Positions 1-5,619 of a stretch of DNA of 19,551 nt are shown here, piece after piece. Within the stretch, counting starts at the first letter, position 1. Each line of letters opens with the position of its first letter. This DNA is from DATKIY01 sp035543875 (GTDB lineage: Bacteria > Actinomycetota > Actinomycetes > JAHEKZ01). The notes under the pieces were generated by a model, which was given only the letters and a program-made list of their open reading frames with translations, did no database searches and was not told the DNA's origin. The stretch is taken from assembly GCA_035543875.1 (NCBI GenBank), contig DATKIY010000168.1:1-19551 (forward strand). The letters are read 5' to 3'. Position numbers and translations under genes: made by a program.

Positions 1-489
1 GATCTCACCCCCATCAAGGCCATCATCGCCAGCAAGACCAACAAGGCTGGTCTGACCGGTTCAATCGAAGCCGCGATGAGTGGGGCGGACGTGTTCATCG
101 GGGTCTCAGCCGGCAAGGTTGACGAGTCAGCAGTGGCAAGCATGGCCACAGACTCGTTTGTCTTCGCGCTGGCGAACCCAGACCCAGAAGTCGATCCCGA
201 GGTGGCCCACCGACACGCACGCGTAGTTGCGACCGGGCGAAGTGACTATCCAAACCAAATCAACAACGTGCTGGCTTTCCCTGGCATTTTCAAAGGTGCT
301 CTCGACACGGGATCGAGTCGAATAACGCCGTTAATGAAGCTCGCTGCTGCTGACGCATTAGCGAAAGTGGTCGGAGACGACGTGAGCGAAGAGTATGTTA
401 TTCCCAGTGTTTTCGATCAGCGAGTAGCTCCAGAGGTTGCCGAAGCAGTAGCGAAAGCAGCGCGTGAAGACGGTGTGGCGACTCGCTAG
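1..489 (+). CDS. NAD(P)-dependent malic enzyme, C-terminal part (5' truncated)
   Basis: The reading frame is open from base 1 to a TAG at 487-489 and gives the last 162 residues of a malic enzyme, which decarboxylates malate to pyruvate while reducing NAD(P). Visible family hallmarks are SGADVFIGVSAG, the segment FALANPDPEV, the strongly conserved GRSDYPNQINNVLAFPG (dinucleotide and substrate domain), and the C-terminal IPSVFDQRVAPEVAEAVA. The N-terminal catalytic Tyr/Lys region and the first Rossmann motif lie outside the window. Nothing suggests damage: no frameshift, and a normal family C terminus. A membrane-protein gene follows 19 bp later on the same strand, so co-transcription is likely. 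Recognition is by motif memory. NAD versus NADP preference cannot be judged from this part. Confidence 0.93.
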   Translation, partial: DLTPIKAIIASKTNKAGLTGSIEAAMSGADVFIGVSAGKVDESAVASMATDSFVFALANPDPEVDPEVAHRHARVVATGRSDYPNQINNVLAFPGIFKGALDTGSSRITPLMKLAAADALAKVVGDDVSEEYVIPSVFDQRVAPEVAEAVAKAAREDGVATR

Positions 490-496
490 TTGTGTC

Positions 497-505
497 GAGG
501 GGGAG
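497..505 (+). promoter_or_regulatory. Shine-Dalgarno that fixes the GTG start at 509
   Basis: A purine block GAGGGGGAG ends 3 bp before GTG 509. Its GAGG core is about 8-9 bp from that codon. The more upstream in-frame ATG at 464 lies inside the malic enzyme gene and has no such block, so the GTG is preferred. Confidence 0.6.
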
Positions 506-508
506 CAT

Positions 509-1510
509 GTGAGCGCCATCGAAACGAGCGAGGGAATTCCTGCTGAGTCATCCGGCCGTGGCTCGCCGGTAAACGACAACGAGGACTTTCGACCCCGTCT
601 GCTCTCTCAGCCCGCTGCCTGGTGCGCACTGGCGGCCGTGTCGCTCTTCGCCGGAGCCGTGCTTGCCTGGCTTCGCGTTGACGCTGCGCTCGGGGCGGGT
701 CGGGCATGGACGGCAGGGATAGACCTTCGAGTTGTCACGGTGCTTGCAGTAGCGGCGCTGTGTCTCGCCTTGCTGACACGAGGAGCCTCGCGATGGCTGC
801 TCGTCTCGGGTCTGCTCACCTGCACTGGACTCGTACAGTTTGCGATCCCCATCATGGACTCTCGGCGCACTGGGTCGTCGGTGGCTTGGGCGGACTACTA
901 CCTCCACGGTGGAAGCACGCTCGACGACCCGTTGGTGCCGGAGGGCTGGAGTGTTCTCGTCGTGACGTCGATGCTGCTGGTGATGACCGTCCTGGTCTGG
1001 TTGTGGTCCTGGCTGAACCGGGAGACGTCAACCACTCACGATCGCCCGAAGAAGCTAACCATGAATCCGGCCCTCTGGTTCGCGGCGACCGGGTTTGTCG
1101 TCGTGGTCTCCGTGGTGGCCGGCGTTCTCACGATGCTCGCCGAGAATGACGAAATGGAACGCGAAGTGGCATTCACCGGCTTCACCGCCGTAACGATATG
1201 CGTGCTCGTCAGTGTGGTCACTGCGATGGTGGCTCGCGGGTTGCCCTGGTTGTGGTTGGCAGCGTTGGGCGCCTTCGGTTCATTGGGTCTGATGTTCGGA
1301 CCTATCGACTACTGGCTGACCCACATGTACCACGGCTGGCGGGGCTGGGCGGACTTCGTACCGCGGCTGCTCGTGGTCGAAGGGCTAGTCGCCGTGTTAC
1401 TTGGCGGCATCTTTTTCGTCGTCGCCGTGACCACGTTGGTGGTAGCGCAACGCCGCGCGAGGCGTGCGCTTTTGGACGAACCTGAGCTGGTCTGGGCAGC
1501 TACGCGCTAG
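509..1510 (+). CDS. Polytopic membrane protein, unknown function
   Basis: This 333-residue protein starts at GTG 509 behind a strong purine block. I do not recognise the family. The first 35 residues are hydrophilic (cytosolic tail). About eight hydrophobic segments follow, near residues 37-55, 74-90, 96-115, 147-169, 189-210, 222-242, 245-264 and 286-313. The protein ends in a basic stretch (AQRRARRALL) that by the positive-inside rule is cytosolic. A longer loop at 116-146, rich in Trp, Tyr, Asp and His, probably faces outside, as does the Trp/Tyr/His-rich loop at about 265-285 (DYWLTHMYHGWRGWADF). No transporter signature, signal peptide or enzyme motif was seen. It sits 19 bp after malic enzyme. 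Its last 11 bp overlap the tail of the convergent threonine-aldolase gene. Confidence 0.8.
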   Translation: MSAIETSEGIPAESSGRGSPVNDNEDFRPRLLSQPAAWCALAAVSLFAGAVLAWLRVDAALGAGRAWTAGIDLRVVTVLAVAALCLALLTRGASRWLLVSGLLTCTGLVQFAIPIMDSRRTGSSVAWADYYLHGGSTLDDPLVPEGWSVLVVTSMLLVMTVLVWLWSWLNRETSTTHDRPKKLTMNPALWFAATGFVVVVSVVAGVLTMLAENDEMEREVAFTGFTAVTICVLVSVVTAMVARGLPWLWLAALGAFGSLGLMFGPIDYWLTHMYHGWRGWADFVPRLLVVEGLVAVLLGGIFFVVAVTTLVVAQRRARRALLDEPELVWAATR

Positions 1511-2549
1511 CTGGCACGATTTCAGCAACCAGTTTCGCGAACTGGTCGATGTCGTCCTCGGTGGTGTCCCAGGAGCACATCCACCGAACCTCCTGCAGCG
1601 CTTCGTTCCAGACGTAGAATGGATACGCGCTCTGCAACTGTGGAATTGCTGCGCGCGGCAAGATTGCGAAAACCGAATTTGCCTGCACTGCGCGAGTCAC
1701 TGTGACGCCAGGAACGTCCTTGACTGCGCCAACGAGACGCTGCGCCATGGCGTTGGAGTGCGATGCGTTGCGCAGCCACAGGTCGTCGTCGAGCAATGCC
1801 AAGAACTGGGCGGCGACAAATCGCATCTTGCTCGAGAGCTGCATTTGTTGTTTCCGAATGAACAATGCCTGTTCGGCTAGTTCAGGACGGAAGAACACGA
1901 CGGCCTCACCGCCTAGCAACCCGTTCTTGGTTCCACCAAACGACAGGACGTCTATCCCGACATCAGCTGTGGTCGCTTTGAGTGAGACTCCAAGTGATGC
2001 GGCTGCGTTGGATATCCGGGCGCCATCCATGTGGATGTACATGTTGAACTCGTGTGCCGTGTTGGACAGGGCGCGTAGCTCATCGATCGAGTACAGGGTG
2101 CCGAGCTCAGTCGACTGCGTGATTGAAACGACCCGCGGCTGTACGTGGTGCTGGTCTCCGGAGCCGAGGTAGGCGGCACGAACGAGGTCCGAGGTGAGCT
2201 TGCCGTCCGGGGTTGGCACGTCAACCAGCTTGCTGCCGAGGATGCGCTCAGGTGCACCGCACTCGTCAACATTGATGTGGGCCGACTCGGCGCAGATCAC
2301 GTTCTCCCACGGCCGCAGCAGCGCCTGCAGAGCGGTGACGTTGGCTCCGGTTCCATTGAAGACGAAGAAGACTTCAGCCTGCGCGCCGAGCACCGTGCGG
2401 AACCGCTCGACGGCAGCCGCCGTGACTGCGTCATCGCCGTAGGCGGGAACGTGGCCAGTGTTCGCCGAAGCGATCGCACTCAGCACATCCGGGTGGATGC
2501 CCGCATAGTTGTCACTGGCAAAGCCACGTGAGTCCGATATTGGGATCAT
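1500..2549 (-). CDS. Low-specificity L-threonine aldolase family PLP enzyme
   Basis: The gene encodes 349 residues, normal length for the fold-type I beta-eliminating lyase/threonine aldolase family (glycine + acetaldehyde from threonine, and related beta-hydroxy amino acids). Landmarks are SDNYAGIHP near the N terminus, the cofactor loop NGTGANVTAL (65-74), the ring-stacking His in AESAHI (H91), the PLP-pyridine Asp in HMDGAR (D175), and the Schiff-base lysine in SFGGTKNG (K208). All are intact, so it should be catalytically competent. Its ATG (2547-2549) overlaps the TGA of the upstream SDR gene as ATGA, indicating translational coupling as last gene of a three-gene operon. The family call is firm. 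The true substrate may not be threonine, because the operon partners suggest a dedicated pathway. The tail overlaps the convergent membrane-protein gene by 11 bp. Confidence 0.9.
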   Translation of the reverse strand: MIPISDSRGFASDNYAGIHPDVLSAIASANTGHVPAYGDDAVTAAAVERFRTVLGAQAEVFFVFNGTGANVTALQALLRPWENVICAESAHINVDECGAPERILGSKLVDVPTPDGKLTSDLVRAAYLGSGDQHHVQPRVVSITQSTELGTLYSIDELRALSNTAHEFNMYIHMDGARISNAAASLGVSLKATTADVGIDVLSFGGTKNGLLGGEAVVFFRPELAEQALFIRKQQMQLSSKMRFVAAQFLALLDDDLWLRNASHSNAMAQRLVGAVKDVPGVTVTRAVQANSVFAILPRAAIPQLQSAYPFYVWNEALQEVRWMCSWDTTEDDIDQFAKLVAEIVPASA

Positions 2550-3265
2550 GAGGCTGAACTCCCTGCGTAGAGCCGTAACCGCTGGCCGTTCATCTTGGTT
2601 GCGGCATCGGACGACAAGTACACAAGTGAGTCCGCGATCTGTTCGGCAGGCACAAACGAACCCCAGGTCTTGTCTGGTTTCGCCTCACGCATACCCGGCG
2701 TCACGATGGCCGGCACGACGATCACGTTGGCTGTCGCTGCGCTGCCCACGAACTCGTCGGCGAGGGCGAGCACTGTCGCCTCTGCGGCGGCCTTGCTCGC
2801 GGCGTAGGCGGCGTTGGTGCTCGTGGGCGCTTGGGCCTGCTGGGCGGAGATGATGATAAACCGGCCATGGGAACTGTCGGTGAGTTGGCTTGCGAACGAC
2901 CGTGCCATATGAACCGTTGTCCGAACCAGGAGCCCGTGCAACCAGTCCCAGTCTTCGAGCGGTGCGTCAGCGATGGGTTTACCGCCGCGCCAGCCGCCGA
3001 CGAGATGCCAGACGGCGTCGACCGGACCCGAGATGGCAAGGCTGGAGGCAAACTCTGCCACCGCGGCGGGGTCCAGCAGGTCGACCACATGAGTGCTGTC
3101 GACCGCTTTGTCGAAGGTGGCTGCAAGTGGGTCGAGGCGATCGGATGCCACGTCGAGCAGTACCAGCGAAGCACCCGCAGCAGCGGCCGCGGCAACGACG
3201 GTCGGCCCGAGACCGCCAGCGGCTCCCGTGATGAGTATCCGGCGACCCTCAAGTCCTTCGGTCAT
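2546..3265 (-). CDS. Short-chain dehydrogenase/reductase (SDR), operon middle gene
   Basis: This is a 239-residue classical-size SDR. The start is ATG 3265, which overlaps the upstream TGA as ATGA. An open frame extends to 3364 but lies within the upstream gene and adds no SDR sequence. Visible are the nucleotide-binding glycines TGAAGGLG (13-20), an acidic residue after strand beta-2 (LLDV, D38) favouring NAD(H), and the catalytic set S140, Y154 and K158 (YAASK). The usual NNAG motif is replaced by HLVGGWRGG (88-95). That GGWxGG stretch, with the VDAV context before it, resembles quinonoid dihydropteridine reductases as I recall them. The SDR call is secure. Pterin reduction is only a hypothesis. 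Translational coupling on both sides argues for work in the same pathway or complex as the DUF6421 and aldolase-like proteins. Confidence 0.9.
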   Translation of the reverse strand: MTEGLEGRRILITGAAGGLGPTVVAAAAAAGASLVLLDVASDRLDPLAATFDKAVDSTHVVDLLDPAAVAEFASSLAISGPVDAVWHLVGGWRGGKPIADAPLEDWDWLHGLLVRTTVHMARSFASQLTDSSHGRFIIISAQQAQAPTSTNAAYAASKAAAEATVLALADEFVGSAATANVIVVPAIVTPGMREAKPDKTWGSFVPAEQIADSLVYLSSDAATKMNGQRLRLYAGSSAS

Positions 3266-5355
3266 GCTGCAACCTCTCGTTCGACGAACGGCGCAAGCTT
3301 CCCCTGCAGCGATTGGTAGAACATGCTCAGCGGGAACTCGTCCGGATGCACCATCGTGACCCATGCCTTGTGGTCGGCCTCATCCCGGTCCGCTCGACGG
3401 TCCGGCACCCAGTTGGACGCAAGGTTGGGCTGCACGTAACGCGAGACCAGGTCGTGAGCGGCGATCCAGTAGCGCACCTTGGTGCTGCTGATGCCAGCGC
3501 GGTAGAGCTGCTCGATTTCGAGCCGCAGGCGGTTGATTGCCTCGGGCAGGACATCCCAGTCGATGAGCAGGGTGTTGTCGCGCCAGGTCAAGACACCTTC
3601 GCTGTGGAGGAACCCAAAGAGGATCTGACCGGCTAGGCCGTCGTAGTTGCGCACTCGACTCCCAGTGACGGGGAACCGGAACAGCCGGTCAAACAGCACG
3701 CCGAACTGCACGTATCGAGCGAAGGGAAACTCGTCTTCCAGTTTCGCTGCCTCATGACAGGCCGTGAGGTCGCAGCGCAGCTCCTCTAACGAGTACATCC
3801 AGAAGGGCAGTCGCTGACGAATCATGAAGGGGTCAAACGGGAGCTCACCGTGGCTGTGCGCACGGTCGTGTATCAGGTCCCACAGCTCGAACATGTCTTG
3901 CGTCATGGGCTCGCTGCTCAGCAGCGCCGCTATGTCTGGCGGCAGCTGAAGTCCGGTGGTCTCGATGGCTCGCCCCGCCACGCGGCGGTAGCGTTCGGCT
4001 TCGCGATCGCAGAAGATGCCGCCAAAATGGTTGGCAGCTGGACCGTCGACGCTGACAGTTTCTGGGAACAAAACGGCGCATTCGCTGTCGTAGCCGGCGG
4101 TGTTGTCGACGAGATGCACTGGAACAAACTTCGCATTGTCGAACTGGTTGCGTTCGAGCTCGTCGATCCACTCTGGCCACGGGACGCGCACGACAAGTGC
4201 TTCGAACCGGACGTCGAGTGACCCGTTGGGTGTGTACATGGGGAACACGACCAGATGCTCGATGCCATCGCGGCGATCTCGTTCTGGACGGAACAGGGCT
4301 AGAGATGGCCCGAAGTCGGGTTTGCCGTAGCCCGCGTCAGACCACCGGCGAAGGTCATTAGTAACTGCCTCCAGATACTGACCTTCGTGTTGGAAACTCG
4401 CGCGAAGGTTGTCGATCTCGATGGTCATTTCCGCCACGAGCTTGTCGACCGTTGCCGCTTCTACTGAAGTTAAGTCAACGGAGCCGTCAGGATTTTGCAG
4501 CAGCCGGAGCCGGTCCGTTGCTGCCTTTAGGCGCTTCCACTCACCGCTGGCAGCGACAGCTGAGGGCAGGAGTGGGCTGCTAGCCGCGAACGACGGGTAT
4601 GCGCAGAAGTACAAGGTGTTCAGCCACAGTTGCCGATGGTCGAAGGCATCAATGCAGTCGTCACCGAAAAGATCGGAGTCGGCAAACACAACAACGCGTC
4701 CTGCGCCGTAGCTAGCTGCGGCCAGCAACGGGGCGTGTGAAGCGGACGCACTTGCAGTAGTGGTGAGCACCACCACCGCGTCGGCATCGGGTTGAACGGT
4801 CAGCGATCCGGCGCGGTAGAAGACCGTCTCGGCCACGCCCTTGAGGATCGGGTGTGTCGAACGGCTGTCGCTCGGCACGCCGTGAATCCAGCTTGGCGCT
4901 TGGTGGTGAGTTGAGTAATCCTGAACCGAACGGTGCTCCACCGTGATTCCGAACATGGAAGCGACATCGGCGAGGTTGTTGCCGTACTTGTCCTGCTCGG
5001 ACTCGGCTAGCACGACCAGGCCGCCGCCGTTGCCTACAAATTCTCGAATGGCAGCCAGCTCATCGGATGTGTAGATCGGTGAACCGACTGCGGTGGTTAC
5101 CTCATACTTTGGCGAAGACAGATGCGGCAGCACCAGGACGTCACATCCAGCCAGCGACCCGCTGTCGATCAGACCGGTTTCGAGAATGGCGACGTCAAAG
5201 TCGTGGCTGCGCAGCGCCTCGGCTGCGGCGGCGTAGGAGCTGTCAGCCGGGTGGGCAGGCTGCATGACAGCGGCGACGGTTGGACGCGTTGACCAGGCCT
5301 GCTGGTGGGCTTCGTCAAAGAGCACCCTGACTGAGGCTGAACGGAAGTTTCTCAC
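3262..5355 (-). CDS. DUF6421-family protein with N-terminal GATase1-like (DUF4350-like) domain
   Basis: The gene encodes 697 residues from GTG 5355, preceded by GGAG (5361-5364) five bases upstream. Residues about 9-255 look like a class I glutamine-amidotransferase-like/DUF4350 fold: VLFDEAHQQAW, a flavodoxin-like VLVLPHLS, IREFVGNGGGLVVLAE, and GRVVVFADSDLFGDD with NTLYF. A catalytic Cys-His pair is not evident, so it may be a binding domain. Residues about 275-697 match DUF6421 as I recall it from Streptomyces: HLVVFPMYTPNG, FGGIFCDREAERYRRV, PFWMYSLEELRCDLTA, RVRNYDGLAGQILF and PDEFPLSMFY. Within it, HDRAHSHG (496-503) and EELRCDL (524-530) have the spacing and look of a zinc site of the M49 peptidase type, with Asp in place of the usual Glu. 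No signal peptide or membrane segment was seen. Function is unknown. It is the first gene of an ATGA-coupled operon. Confidence 0.82.
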   Translation of the reverse strand: MRNFRSASVRVLFDEAHQQAWSTRPTVAAVMQPAHPADSSYAAAAEALRSHDFDVAILETGLIDSGSLAGCDVLVLPHLSSPKYEVTTAVGSPIYTSDELAAIREFVGNGGGLVVLAESEQDKYGNNLADVASMFGITVEHRSVQDYSTHHQAPSWIHGVPSDSRSTHPILKGVAETVFYRAGSLTVQPDADAVVVLTTTASASASHAPLLAAASYGAGRVVVFADSDLFGDDCIDAFDHRQLWLNTLYFCAYPSFAASSPLLPSAVAASGEWKRLKAATDRLRLLQNPDGSVDLTSVEAATVDKLVAEMTIEIDNLRASFQHEGQYLEAVTNDLRRWSDAGYGKPDFGPSLALFRPERDRRDGIEHLVVFPMYTPNGSLDVRFEALVVRVPWPEWIDELERNQFDNAKFVPVHLVDNTAGYDSECAVLFPETVSVDGPAANHFGGIFCDREAERYRRVAGRAIETTGLQLPPDIAALLSSEPMTQDMFELWDLIHDRAHSHGELPFDPFMIRQRLPFWMYSLEELRCDLTACHEAAKLEDEFPFARYVQFGVLFDRLFRFPVTGSRVRNYDGLAGQILFGFLHSEGVLTWRDNTLLIDWDVLPEAINRLRLEIEQLYRAGISSTKVRYWIAAHDLVSRYVQPNLASNWVPDRRADRDEADHKAWVTMVHPDEFPLSMFYQSLQGKLAPFVEREVAA

Positions 5356-5360
5356 TATTA

Positions 5361-5364
5361 CTCC
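5361..5364 (-). promoter_or_regulatory. Shine-Dalgarno for the DUF6421 gene
   Basis: On the minus strand GGAG lies five bases before GTG 5355. It supports this GTG rather than any later start and keeps the N-terminal VLFDEAH motif inside the protein. Confidence 0.5.
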
Positions 5365-5376
5365 ATCGCGGCCGTA

Positions 5377-5394
5377 GATTCTGTATCAGAAATC
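5377..5394. repeat. Inverted repeat overlapping the putative transcription start (candidate operator)
   Basis: On the plus strand GATTCTG, a TAT spacer, then CAGAAATC forms an inverted repeat of seven pairs with one bulged A. It covers the predicted -10 edge and transcription start of the DUF6421 operon. A direct repeat, GTATCAGA/GTATCTGA at a 12-bp period, overlaps it. Placement suits a repressor site. No regulator gene lies nearby in the window. Confidence 0.35.
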
Positions 5395-5421
5395 GTATCT
5401 GACCGTGGATTCTCCTGGCAA
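5392..5421 (-). promoter_or_regulatory. Candidate sigma-70-type promoter of the DUF6421-SDR-aldolase operon
   Basis: Reading the minus strand, TTGCCA (plus 5416-5421; 5 of 6 to TTGACA) and TACGAT (plus 5392-5397; 4 of 6 to TATAAT) are separated by 18 bp. Transcription would begin near 5385, leaving a leader of about 30 bases that contains the GGAG at 5361-5364. The elements were found by eye, so a chance match is possible. The alternative is read-through from kgd and the DUF6104 gene just upstream. Confidence 0.4.
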
Positions 5422-5439
5422 TGCGGGATGGACTCGGGT

Positions 5440-5616
5440 TCAGTCGTCCTCGTCCTCAAGCCGGGCCAGCCAGGTCGCCAAGCGCTCGACAGGGATTTCG
5501 AAGTCTGGGTTGAGGTCGACGAAAGTACGCAGCCGGTTGGCTACCCAGCTCAGGGTGACTTCCTCGCCGCCACGGCGCTCTTCAAGTTCTTCGATCCCCC
5601 GATCTGTGAAGTACAC
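5440..5616 (-). CDS. DUF6104-family micro-protein downstream of kgd
   Basis: This 58-residue gene starts at GTG 5616, three bases after the kgd stop codon, and ends with TGA at 5440-5442. The protein begins YFTDRGIEELEERRGGEE, continues with a predicted helical WVANRLRTFVDLNPDFEIP, then VERLATWLARL, and ends in a very acidic tail EDEDD. I recall this family (DUF6104) as a short actinobacterial protein often found beside kgd, and the match runs through its whole length. The sequence looks like a small amphipathic-helix protein with no membrane segment or signal. Its function is unknown. The spacing and strand make it a member of the kgd transcript, translated by reinitiation or coupling, which hints at a partner or regulator of the 2-oxoglutarate complex. 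That link is inference. Confidence 0.85.
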   Translation of the reverse strand: MYFTDRGIEELEERRGGEEVTLSWVANRLRTFVDLNPDFEIPVERLATWLARLEDEDD

Positions 5617-5619
5617 GGG

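Noticed and set aside
464..508. ATG 464 as start of the membrane protein
   Set aside because: It lies inside malic enzyme without a purine block, while GTG 509 has a strong one.
3266..3364. N-terminal extension of the SDR
   Set aside because: It lies within the DUF6421 gene and has no SDR features. The ATGA junction at 3262-3265 is the better start.
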